DNA of 64,000 nucleotides from an uncultured Halieaceae bacterium (GTDB lineage Bacteria > Pseudomonadota > Gammaproteobacteria > Pseudomonadales > Halieaceae): contig CALJGI010000020.1 of assembly GCA_938074045.1 (NCBI GenBank), positions 1-64,000 of the forward strand. The letters run 5' to 3'. The translations under genes were made by a program, and so were the position numbers. Each line of letters begins with the position of its first letter. The first letter of the stretch is position 1. A model generated the notes under the pieces. The model searched no databases and was not told where the DNA came from. It saw nothing but the letters and a program-made list of their open reading frames with translations. Below, piece by piece: positions 26,980-34,548 of the stretch.

Positions 26980-27005
26980 TGGTGCCGCCGCCAGCTGCGG
27001 AAGTA

Positions 27006-28148
27006 TCACTGCGGTGGAATAACTGTTTCACTGGTAATCCAGGGGTAGGGCACAACTGTGGCAGAACGCCGTCCTGCTGGGGTTTGCACATGGACAACCG
27101 TGCCTTCCATAGCAGCGTCGGCAGGTAAATTCGCCAGTCCGAGATTACGTTTTAGCCGCGGTGAGTAGACGGCTCTCGTAATGTGCCCAATGGAAGTCTC
27201 CCCCTGTGTGACGGGCCAGAAGTCTTCGTTACCAGTTATTGGGTCGCCTTCGATTTCGAGGCCGACCAACAAACGCTCGGGGCCCTTTGCTGCAATTGCC
27301 TGCAGTGCGGCTTTGCCGATGTATTCGACATCTGTGTCCAGGCTGACCAGTCGGCCCATACCAATAGTAAATGGATTGTCTCTCCGCTGTATGTCCGAGG
27401 CATAGGATAAAATTCCGCCTTCAACTGTTCGAATCAAAGAGGGGCAGGCGGGTTTGATACCGTATGGTGCACCGGCGGCCATAATCATGTTCCACAGTTC
27501 GGTGCCGCGACTACCGTCCCGGAGATAAATCTCATACCCCAATTCGCCACTCCAACCTGTGCGACTAATGACCACAGGTATTCCCTCCAATTCAGTTTGC
27601 AGCATGTGGAAATAACCCATCTCCAAAGCCACGTCGCCAAATAGCGCATGAGCTACGGCTGGTGCCTTGGGTCCCTGCAGCTGAAGCGGTGAAGCATCTG
27701 GTTCAATTACGGTAATGTCCATATCACTCATCGTGGCGATGCCCTGGGCCCACAACAAAAAGTCACCATCTCCCGGAGAGAGCCAAAAGTGATCCTCCGC
27801 CAATTTTAATAACACCGCATCATTGACGAGACCGCCCTCATTGTCAGTAAACAGGACATAGCGGCAGCGATTGACCTGTAGCGTTGATATGTCACGACAC
27901 GTCAGCCATTGGACGAAACGTGCGGCATCTGGCCCGGTGACCTCAATTTGTTTTTCGCAGGTGACGTCCCACAGGGTTACATCCTCAACCATGCTCCAGT
28001 ATTCCGCCACTGGATCGCCAAAACTGGTGGGCATGAATGTGTGATTGTAGATAGTAAATGAATTGACGCCCGCGTCGACTGTCGCATCATAAAAAGGCGA
28101 TTTGCGCACCCTTGGACCGATGGAAATAAGCGGCTTGAAATTATTCAT
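27006..28148 (-). CDS. GcvT-family aminomethyltransferase, DmdA-like
   Basis: Tetrahydrofolate-dependent GcvT-fold protein. The opening RVRKSPF, then FTIYNHTFMP and LTCRDIS, resembles DMSP demethylase DmdA more than the glycine-cleavage T protein. However, the motif after the central beta sheet reads SRTGWSGELGYEIYL, whereas DmdA proteins known to me have SKQGG here and T proteins have TGEDG, so this is an intermediate. No other glycine-cleavage genes (gcvH, gcvP) are nearby, arguing against a normal T protein. A GcvA-like LysR gene ends 33 bases upstream on the same strand. Call it a folate-dependent demethylase/aminomethyltransferase of unknown substrate; DMSP is possible but unproven. Confidence 0.8.
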   Translation of the reverse strand: MNNFKPLISIGPRVRKSPFYDATVDAGVNSFTIYNHTFMPTSFGDPVAEYWSMVEDVTLWDVTCEKQIEVTGPDAARFVQWLTCRDISTLQVNRCRYVLFTDNEGGLVNDAVLLKLAEDHFWLSPGDGDFLLWAQGIATMSDMDITVIEPDASPLQLQGPKAPAVAHALFGDVALEMGYFHMLQTELEGIPVVISRTGWSGELGYEIYLRDGSRGTELWNMIMAAGAPYGIKPACPSLIRTVEGGILSYASDIQRRDNPFTIGMGRLVSLDTDVEYIGKAALQAIAAKGPERLLVGLEIEGDPITGNEDFWPVTQGETSIGHITRAVYSPRLKRNLGLANLPADAAMEGTVVHVQTPAGRRSATVVPYPWITSETVIPPQ

Positions 28149-28181
28149 GATTTACCCCGATTGTAATGCGATAAATTTAAT

Positions 28182-29090
28182 TCAGGAAAACAGTTCTCGT
28201 TCTTCCTGTATTTGGTTGACCAGCCAATTCCTGAATGACTGGATTTTTTCGGTATTTTCCCGTCCTTTACGACAGACGAAATACCAATCGTCTAAGTGCT
28301 TTACCCGCTCCCCTGGGAATAACTCGATCAGGGCTCCGGAAGTCAGGTCTCGCCCCACGTAAGGTTGCATGGCCAGAGCAACGCCCAGGCCCTGAGCAGC
28401 AGTCGCGAGTGCATGGTCATAACTGTCAAACTGAAGACCAGCGTTGGGGTCGATATGGTCAAGTTCTTTTGCTTCCAGCCACAAATCCCAATCTTTGTGG
28501 GAGGGGTAGACTTGCAAAAGCGTGTGCTTTTCAAGGTCCTTCAGTGCTGTGACTCCAGGTTGTTCCGCCAATAGCTGCGGACTCGCCACAGGGAATATTT
28601 CAGTGGAAAAAAGAAACCCGTGATGCAGGCCTCCGGAGGATGAGCGGCCGATACGAATGCAGGCGTCTACATCGTCGTGATCAAAATCCACATCTGACTG
28701 AGATGTGTTCAAGCGCACTTGTATATCCGGGTACACGGACTTGAACTCTGCCAGTCTGGGAATAAGCCAACGGATTGCCAGCGTGGAGTAAATTTGAACG
28801 GTGATCACGCTAGGACTGTTTGGCGCCAGGATACGATTGGTAGCCTCGAGAATCTGGTCGAAGGCCTCGCGAAGAGCCGGATAATAGGCCTGACCGGCGC
28901 TGGTCAGCTCAACAGCGCGTGCTTTGCGGGTAAACAACTCTACGCCCAGATGTTCTTCCAGTAGTTTAACCTGGTGGCTGATGGCAGAGTGGGAAACGCA
29001 CAGTTCGATGGCTGCATTCTTGAAAGAGCAGTGACGGGCCGCAGCTTCGAAGCTGCGCAGAGCGTTCAGGGGTGGCAGTTTGCCGGGCAT
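28182..29090 (-). CDS. LysR family regulator (GcvA-like)
   Basis: The N-terminal winged helix opens with PPLNALRSFEAAARHCSFKN and continues with SHSAISHQVKLLEEHLG and LFTRKARAVELT, closely following the GcvA pattern. The effector domain (about 95-300) carries the GcvA-type segments IRWLIPRLAEF, ACIRIG and GLGVALAMQPYV. It precedes the GcvT-family gene on the same strand with a 33-base gap, so the two probably form an operon; GcvA-type regulators classically respond to glycine or related small molecules. Dyads upstream of its start (29117-29163) are candidate autoregulatory sites. Confidence 0.9.
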   Translation of the reverse strand: MPGKLPPLNALRSFEAAARHCSFKNAAIELCVSHSAISHQVKLLEEHLGVELFTRKARAVELTSAGQAYYPALREAFDQILEATNRILAPNSPSVITVQIYSTLAIRWLIPRLAEFKSVYPDIQVRLNTSQSDVDFDHDDVDACIRIGRSSSGGLHHGFLFSTEIFPVASPQLLAEQPGVTALKDLEKHTLLQVYPSHKDWDLWLEAKELDHIDPNAGLQFDSYDHALATAAQGLGVALAMQPYVGRDLTSGALIELFPGERVKHLDDWYFVCRKGRENTEKIQSFRNWLVNQIQEERELFS

Positions 29091-29116
29091 ATCCAGTTAG
29101 TTTTATTCATGTTTAA

Positions 29117-29163
29117 TTCGACTGGCAGTCTGGAGTCGAACTCGCGTTGTGTCAATATTACAC
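29117..29163. promoter_or_regulatory. Candidate LysR-binding dyads in the divergent spacer
   Basis: A perfect inverted repeat TTCGACT-N10-AGTCGAA (29117-29123 and 29134-29140) lies 27 bases upstream of the LysR start. A second, AT-cored dyad GTGTCAATATTACAC follows at 29149-29163, resembling the T-N11-A style of LysR boxes. Both sit in the spacer shared with the divergent SDR gene. Function is inferred from position only. Confidence 0.4.
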
Positions 29164-29309
29164 TTGTATTTCAGAGCACCCAGTCTGGTTTAATTAGCTG
29201 AGAAAATTTGTAGCATGGATTAATAATACTTACTCATAGTCTGCCTTGGGGTGCCGCATCGTCCGGTGTACACTGCAGCAACGACGAATTTGATTATGGG
29301 GATTATTTG

Positions 29310-30125
29310 GTGTCAGCTGAATTTCCAGGACTGGGAGCGGACAGTGTTGTTCTGATTACGGCCGCGGCAAGCGGTATCGGGAGTCATATGGCAGAGGCCT
29401 TCAGCCGCCAGGGCTGTGCCGTCCATGTCTGCGATATTGACGAGCCGGCACTGTTGAGCTTTTTGGCTGATCGCCCAAAATTGACCGGAACTCACGCGGA
29501 TGTCAGCGATCCAGACCAGGTAACCAGTCTTTTTGCTGATCTGCTCAAGGCATATGGACGTCTGGATGTGTTGATCAATAACGCTGGGGTGGCCGGCCCT
29601 GCCGTACCGGTTGGACGGATTACTACAGAAGACTGGATTCGCACCCTGGATGTAGACCTGAATAGTGTTTTCTACTGCACCCGGGCTGCTTCAGAACTTC
29701 TGGTGGCATCAAAGGGTGTGATGATCAATATGTCGTCGACAGCAGGGGAATTTGGCTGTCCCAACCGGTCGGCCTATGTGGCAGCAAAATGGGCCATTCG
29801 TGGCCTGACGAAGACCTGGGCGATGGAGATGGGACCTGACGGCGTGCGCGTAAACGCACTCTGCCCTGGCAGCGTGGCGGGTCCCAGACTCGATGGCGTT
29901 ATAGAGAGGGATGCCCGAGAGCGTGGCTTGTCCCGAGAAGAGGTTGCGGATATGTACACCGCACAAACTTCCATGCGGCGTTTTGTGGAAGCAGAGGACG
30001 TGGTGAATATGGCCCTGTTTCTCGCCTCAGACCTGGGTCGGCACATATCGGGGCAGTGTATTTCAATCGATGGGCATACAGAGTCCTTGTCCGATGCAAC
30101 TGCACATATTCAAAGGGGCGCGTAG
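29310..30125 (+). CDS. Short-chain dehydrogenase/reductase
   Basis: Classical SDR with cofactor turn TAAASGIGS (the usual first Gly is Ala), VLINNAGVAG, catalytic Ser in MINMSSTAG, and Tyr/Lys in YVAAKWAIRG; it ends GQCISIDGHTES instead of the common VDGG. The start is uncertain: GTG at 29310 or TTG at 29307, with GGGGA about 9 bases upstream. The stop overlaps the next start as TAGTG, so it is coupled to the quinone oxidoreductase. The long C-terminal helix region (RDARERGLSREEVADMYTAQ) is typical of SDRs acting on bulky substrates. Confidence 0.87.
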   Translation: MSAEFPGLGADSVVLITAAASGIGSHMAEAFSRQGCAVHVCDIDEPALLSFLADRPKLTGTHADVSDPDQVTSLFADLLKAYGRLDVLINNAGVAGPAVPVGRITTEDWIRTLDVDLNSVFYCTRAASELLVASKGVMINMSSTAGEFGCPNRSAYVAAKWAIRGLTKTWAMEMGPDGVRVNALCPGSVAGPRLDGVIERDARERGLSREEVADMYTAQTSMRRFVEAEDVVNMALFLASDLGRHISGQCISIDGHTESLSDATAHIQRGA

Positions 30126-31114
30126 TGAAAGTTATCTGTTTTGAAAAATTTGGCGCAGCTGCTGAGGTACTGCAAAGTCGTGACTTCGAAAAACCGGAGG
30201 TAGGCCCCGGCGAGGTGCTGGTCCGCGTGCACACCAGTGGTGTCAATCCTTCTGACGTAAAAAAACGTGCGGGTGCGTTTCCGAACCTGCTGGATGATGG
30301 CCCCGTTATTCCACATAGTGATGGGGCGGGTATTATCGAGGCTGTGGGCGATGGCGTAGCTGATACCCGACTGGGTGAGAGAGTGTGGTTGTATCAGGCA
30401 CAGTTTGGACGCCGCTTTGGCACACTTGCTGAGTATGTGATGATTCCATCTGAAAGAGCTCCGACGCTACCTGAACAAGCGAGTTTCGAAGTTGGTGCGT
30501 GTATGGGCATACCGGCTATGACGGCGCATCGATGTGTCACTGGAGATGGGCCCGTTTCCGGCCAGACGGTTTTGGTCACCGGCGGGGCGGGTCGGGTCGG
30601 CTTTTATGCCATCCAGTGGGCAGTTGCAGGTGGGGCCGAAGTGATCGCGACTGCCAGCAATGCCAAAGACGAAAGCATGTGCCTGGCGCTGGGAGCGAAG
30701 GCCGTATGCAATCACCGGCTGGCAAATTGGGGCAGCGAAGTTCTCGCCGCCAATCGCGGTCAACCGGTTGACCGCGTCGTCGACGTTGAATTTGGCGTGA
30801 ATCTCCCCGAAGTGCTTAACTGTATTCGAACGGGGGGTACGATTTCCACCTATTCATCGACCCAGGAAAAGGAACCCAGTATTCCTTTTTTACGCATGAT
30901 GTATCTGGATCTGACTGTACATATGGTCATTGTGTACGACATGCCAGAGGCAGCAAAACAGATGGCAGTTGCCGACATCAATGAAGCACTTTTACGCGAG
31001 ACTCTCGAGCACAGGGTGGCGGAAACTTTTCCCATGTCCCGTGCTGCTGCTGCACATGAGCTTATTGAACAGGGGTCGATCCGTGGTTGCGTGGTGATTG
31101 AAACCCGGGAGTGA
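30125..31114 (+). CDS. NADPH:quinone oxidoreductase-type MDR enzyme
   Basis: Zinc-independent medium-chain reductase. N-terminal GroES-like part: FEKFGAAAEVL, GPGEVLVRVHTSGVNPSDVK. Nucleotide-binding part: VLVTGGAGRVGFYAIQWAV, then AGGAEVIATASN. No structural-zinc cysteine cluster is seen. I start it at the GTG at 30125, whose G is the last base of the upstream SDR stop; a longer in-frame extension runs into the SDR gene and is not credible. It probably reduces a quinone or an activated double bond. The AASN/HRLANW region and the C-terminal HELIEQGSIRGCVVIE are normal for the family. Confidence 0.9.
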   Translation: MKVICFEKFGAAAEVLQSRDFEKPEVGPGEVLVRVHTSGVNPSDVKKRAGAFPNLLDDGPVIPHSDGAGIIEAVGDGVADTRLGERVWLYQAQFGRRFGTLAEYVMIPSERAPTLPEQASFEVGACMGIPAMTAHRCVTGDGPVSGQTVLVTGGAGRVGFYAIQWAVAGGAEVIATASNAKDESMCLALGAKAVCNHRLANWGSEVLAANRGQPVDRVVDVEFGVNLPEVLNCIRTGGTISTYSSTQEKEPSIPFLRMMYLDLTVHMVIVYDMPEAAKQMAVADINEALLRETLEHRVAETFPMSRAAAAHELIEQGSIRGCVVIETRE

Positions 31115-31115
31115 G

Positions 31116-31149
31116 CCAGCTACGCGATAATTATCGATGGTAGCGCTGG
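31116..31149. terminator. Possible hairpin between convergent genes
   Basis: The 12-base palindrome CGATAATTATCG (31125-31136) is extended by CCAGC-TAC on the left and GTAGC-GCTGG on the right with small bulges. It lies between the convergent quinone oxidoreductase and esterase genes and overlaps the esterase stop. There is no T tract, so this is a weak terminator call. Confidence 0.35.
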
Positions 31150-32231
31150 AGAAAGTCCCAGGCAAAATCCAGACCCCAGTCCGTGTAAGTCCGTCCGATA
31201 GGTGCGGGACAAAGGTCGATGGCGGGCATAGAGGCCTGCTGTTCCGCTGTGACACAAGTGGCGGGCACGCCGGTAACGCGCTGACCGGGAAAGCGATGCC
31301 CCTCGGTCGGATCGATGCAACTTACCACCTCCTGATTTCCGGTCCGACAGTTTTGCCTGCTGGAGCAGTCCAGTGCATGTGAGTTGGCAATGGGGTGCCT
31401 CAGGGGGGTGGGCGCAGCGCAGTCCATGGCATCCGCCCAGATATTTACGGTGTCCGAAACGCTTTCGTAATAATAGCCAGAGCCCAGTCCTCCGTCCGGC
31501 CGCACAGCGTTGTCGCGGCCACCGGCTACATGTAGTAATGGCAGATCGCTGCTCGGGGCACAGCCATGCCCTGGCGCTAATTGTCCGATTACTGCCACGA
31601 CCGCGCCAAACAGTTTAGACCTGGCACATCCCATACGCAGTGCCATCATGGCGCCGTTGCTAACACCCAGCAAATAACGACGTGAGGGATCGGTATTGAA
31701 TTCCTCATCTACCCGGGTTGCCACTTCCTTGAGAAAGCCTACATCGTCGTAGCAGGAGGTCCAGGCACAGCGGGTACATGAATCACATTCCGGCGGGCAA
31801 GGTGCGGGCTGCAGCGTATCCGGACAATGCCTGCGTGCATTTTCCAGCTCGATGTTGCCAGCGAGATCGTTCCATGAAGTGATTTGTTGGGACATTTCAC
31901 CGGTACCAGTAAAAAAGTGACTACCCTGGGGATAAACAGCGATGTATCCGGCTTTTTGCGCGTGGTAATTGGAGCCGTGGTAGGCCTGATATCCCGTAGC
32001 CGTAGAAGTGTAGCCGTGGAGGTGAAACAAAACAGGTGCGGCTACGTCCTCGTCACGGAGTTCAGGTGGGACGAATACGAAATATTCCCGCGTGACTCCC
32101 TGGTGGGTGAAGGCCCGACGTTCCATTGGCTGAAGCTCATGATCCAGCCCGGACAATGATGGTCCAGTGTAGGTCGTGCAAGCTGCCACCACTGCCATGG
32201 CCAGTACACATGCGATGCGACGCATTGTCAT
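31131..32231 (-). CDS. Lipoprotein esterase, PHB depolymerase/feruloyl esterase-like
   Basis: Alpha/beta-hydrolase of the LpqC/PHB-depolymerase group. The N-terminal signal ends in lipobox VAAC (Cys18), so it is membrane-anchored outside the cytoplasm. The oxyanion HGY is in VLFHLHGYTST, the nucleophile Ser in LLGVSNGAMMAL, and the late His in EGHRFPG. Between about residues 140 and 170 there is an unusual cluster of six cysteines within roughly 30 residues, consistent with disulfides in a secreted enzyme. The ATG at 32231 overlaps the stop of the upstream hydrolase (TGATG), so they are coupled. Substrate: probably an ester polymer or aromatic ester; unknown. Confidence 0.83.
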   Translation of the reverse strand: MTMRRIACVLAMAVVAACTTYTGPSLSGLDHELQPMERRAFTHQGVTREYFVFVPPELRDEDVAAPVLFHLHGYTSTATGYQAYHGSNYHAQKAGYIAVYPQGSHFFTGTGEMSQQITSWNDLAGNIELENARRHCPDTLQPAPCPPECDSCTRCAWTSCYDDVGFLKEVATRVDEEFNTDPSRRYLLGVSNGAMMALRMGCARSKLFGAVVAVIGQLAPGHGCAPSSDLPLLHVAGGRDNAVRPDGGLGSGYYYESVSDTVNIWADAMDCAAPTPLRHPIANSHALDCSSRQNCRTGNQEVVSCIDPTEGHRFPGQRVTGVPATCVTAEQQASMPAIDLCPAPIGRTYTDWGLDFAWDFLQRYHR

Positions 32232-33025
32232 CACGGTATAATGATGGATCTCAGGGCGTTAAGGACTGCATCCGGTTTTTCACTAAGCATTGAGTGACCA
32301 CACTCGGGTATCGCGATTGATTGACAGTCCCTGATGGTTGCTGCAACTTTTTTAGAATTTACCGGCTGCGTCATCAAGTCGCGCTCGGCGATGATTACCA
32401 GGCTGGGGCAGCCGACTTCGGCCGCCATGGCTTCGCCGTTCGCAAATTCATTACAGGCGTTCAGGTCCGCGAAATACACGTTGTCCGCCGCTCTTTCCAG
32501 CAGACGTTCGCCACCACCCATCATCCACATTCCGGGTACTTCGTTGCCACCCATCTGGCCATGCCGACTGTGACTCCAGGTGTTGGCCATGTCGATGGCA
32601 GCGTGACTGTTATCCCTGGCGGCATTCAGCAATGGATCTGAAACCAGCATGGGGGTTGATGTACCCAGGAGCACAAGTTTCGATGCGACATCGGGATAAC
32701 GAGCCGCCAGGTTCAGCGAGATCAGCGAGCCCATACTATGGCCCACTATGATGGCTTCGGAATATCCGCAGGCATGCAGAAGCGCGACTATCCAATCCGC
32801 CATTTCATCGATAGTGGTCAGCGCATTTCCCCCACTGCGACCATGGGCCGGCAGGTCGGGGGCGATGACATTGTATCCGTGGCGAGCAAAATGTCGCGCT
32901 GGCATGACCCACACCGTGTGATCCATTCCCGAACCATGCACAAACACCACCACTGGTGCATCTGGCTTGTGTTTGCCGCTACCCGTCGCGAAGAAGGCCC
33001 GCGCGCCGTCAACTTCAATATACAT
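32231..33025 (-). CDS. Alpha/beta hydrolase
   Basis: Cytoplasmic-type alpha/beta-hydrolase with FVHGSGMDHTVW (oxyanion region), the nucleophile elbow VGHSMGS with Ser97, acid region VIIAERDLMTQP and catalytic His in PECGHSML. I place the start at the ATG at 33025 (MYIEVDG); an upstream in-frame ATG at 33088 would overlap the MetY gene. It is coupled to the downstream lipoprotein esterase and follows MetY on the same strand, though separated from it by 25 bases. It may process the product released by the exported esterase (inference). Confidence 0.87.
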   Translation of the reverse strand: MYIEVDGARAFFATGSGKHKPDAPVVVFVHGSGMDHTVWVMPARHFARHGYNVIAPDLPAHGRSGGNALTTIDEMADWIVALLHACGYSEAIIVGHSMGSLISLNLAARYPDVASKLVLLGTSTPMLVSDPLLNAARDNSHAAIDMANTWSHSRHGQMGGNEVPGMWMMGGGERLLERAADNVYFADLNACNEFANGEAMAAEVGCPSLVIIAERDLMTQPVNSKKVAATIRDCQSIAIPECGHSMLSEKPDAVLNALRSIIIP

Positions 33026-33050
33026 AGAAAGTACCGTATCGCTGTGACTA

Positions 33051-34343
33051 TTATTTCTGGGAGGATCGCAGTGCGCGACTGAGATCACCGATCAGGTCGT
33101 TGGGGTCTTCAAGGCCGATGGACAGTCTTATAAGACCTTCTGATATTCCTGCGGCGGCCAGTGCGTCCTCATCCATACGGTGGTGTGTTGTACTGGCCGG
33201 ATGGATAACAAGGGATTTGGCATCTCCTACATTGGCAAGATGCGAAAAAATACTGAGGGACTCGATCAGCTTGCGGCCTGCATCTCTTCCTCCTTTAACG
33301 CCAAAACTGAATACAGCACTGCACCCTTTGGGCATAATTTCTGCTGCCAATGCATGATCGGGGTGATCGGGTAGATCCGGGTGATTCACCCATTCCACCG
33401 CTTCATGGGAAGCGAGAAACTTAACCACAGCCCGGGTGTTGCTGATGTGCTTATCCATGCGCAGGGACAGCGTTTCTATACCCTGCAATATGTGAAAAGC
33501 GGTCGTGGCCGACATACAAGCACCAAAGTCCCGCAAACCTTCTTTGCGTGCCCTCGTTATAAAGGCTGCAGGGCCAAATTCTTCGGCGAAGTTCAGGTCG
33601 TGAAATCCTTCATAAGGTTCGCAGAGAGTCGGAAAACGCGCGGATGATTCCCAGTCGAATACGCCCCCATCGACGACGACTCCACCAATAACCACACCAT
33701 GGCCGCTGAGAAATTTGGTCGCCGAATGCATGACCAGATCCGCCCCCAGACTTATTGGCCGACAGAGATAAGGTGTGGTGAATGTGGCATCGACCAGCAG
33801 GGGTAGGCCAGCCTCATGGGCAACCGCAGCGACAGCTGGTACGTTGAGTACTTCAAGTCCGGGGTTTCCCAGCATTTCTCCAAACACTAATTTTGTGTTC
33901 TCCCGAATGGCATTCTTGAATGCCGCGGGATCACGGGGATCGACAAAAGTGGTTTCTATACCAAAGCGAGGCAGAGTATATGCGAGCAGATTGTGAGACC
34001 CACCGTAGAGACTGCGGGAGGCGACTATATGGTCGCCCGTACCGGCGATGGTGCAGATAGCGAGATGTAAAGCGGCCTGTCCACTGGCGGTGGCTATCGC
34101 GCCTACACCGCCATCAAGCGCCGCCATCCGTTCCTCGAAAACAGCATTGGTCGGATTGGAGAGTCGCGAATAGACATGTCCTGCCCGTTCAATGTTAAAC
34201 AGGCCGGCTGCATAATCGCTGTCTTTGAAGACATAGGAAGCTGTTTGATAAATTGGTGTTGCCCTGGCGCCGGTGGTTGGGTCAGGTACCTGTCCCGCAT
34301 GCAGTGAGAGGGTGTCGAAGGCGATTCCCTTGGGTGAAGCCAT
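33051..34343 (-). CDS. metY: O-acetylhomoserine sulfhydrylase (aminocarboxypropyltransferase)
   Basis: PLP enzyme of the Cys/Met metabolism family that makes homocysteine, or methionine with methanethiol, from O-acetylhomoserine. Recognised by the start FDTLSLHAGQVPDPTTGARA, YSRLSNPTNAVFEERMA, and the PLP lysine in MHSATKFLSGHG (Lys210). About 430 residues fits MetY rather than the shorter MetB/MetZ. AGGAGT lies 8 bases before the ATG on its strand. The spacer to the divergent molybdopterin enzyme (34344-34548) shows no recognisable SAM riboswitch. Confidence 0.9.
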   Translation of the reverse strand: MASPKGIAFDTLSLHAGQVPDPTTGARATPIYQTASYVFKDSDYAAGLFNIERAGHVYSRLSNPTNAVFEERMAALDGGVGAIATASGQAALHLAICTIAGTGDHIVASRSLYGGSHNLLAYTLPRFGIETTFVDPRDPAAFKNAIRENTKLVFGEMLGNPGLEVLNVPAVAAVAHEAGLPLLVDATFTTPYLCRPISLGADLVMHSATKFLSGHGVVIGGVVVDGGVFDWESSARFPTLCEPYEGFHDLNFAEEFGPAAFITRARKEGLRDFGACMSATTAFHILQGIETLSLRMDKHISNTRAVVKFLASHEAVEWVNHPDLPDHPDHALAAEIMPKGCSAVFSFGVKGGRDAGRKLIESLSIFSHLANVGDAKSLVIHPASTTHHRMDEDALAAAGISEGLIRLSIGLEDPNDLIGDLSRALRSSQK

Positions 34344-34548
34344 GTCTGTTACTCCTGATCATTCAGGCCGCATAGTAGCGGGCTTGCGCACCCAAATCCA
34401 TGGCGTTTCAATGCGGGTTCCGATGGCATGTTGAACCGGTTAGCTATTTTCAAGCTTAAGGCTGTACGGGAGCGTACCGTGTAGATAATCTGAGTCGTGT
34501 GAGAATGCGAACCGCAGCTGCCCTGGGGAATCGCGAGGAGATCTATGT

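Noticed and set aside
30056-30124. Upstream start extending the quinone oxidoreductase by 23 residues
   Set aside because: It would lie inside the SDR gene, has no ribosome site, and the GTG at 30125 gives the normal family N-terminus.
7017-34343. Complete DMSP demethylation pathway (DmdA, DmdB, DmdC, DmdD, plus methanethiol use by MetY)
   Set aside because: The DmdA-like protein lacks the SKQGG motif, the acyl-CoA dehydrogenase is of ACAD10/11 size rather than DmdC size, and the genes are scattered in unrelated operons.
34344-34548. SAM riboswitch or other RNA element before metY
   Set aside because: No conserved helix pattern or terminator/antiterminator could be recognised in the spacer.
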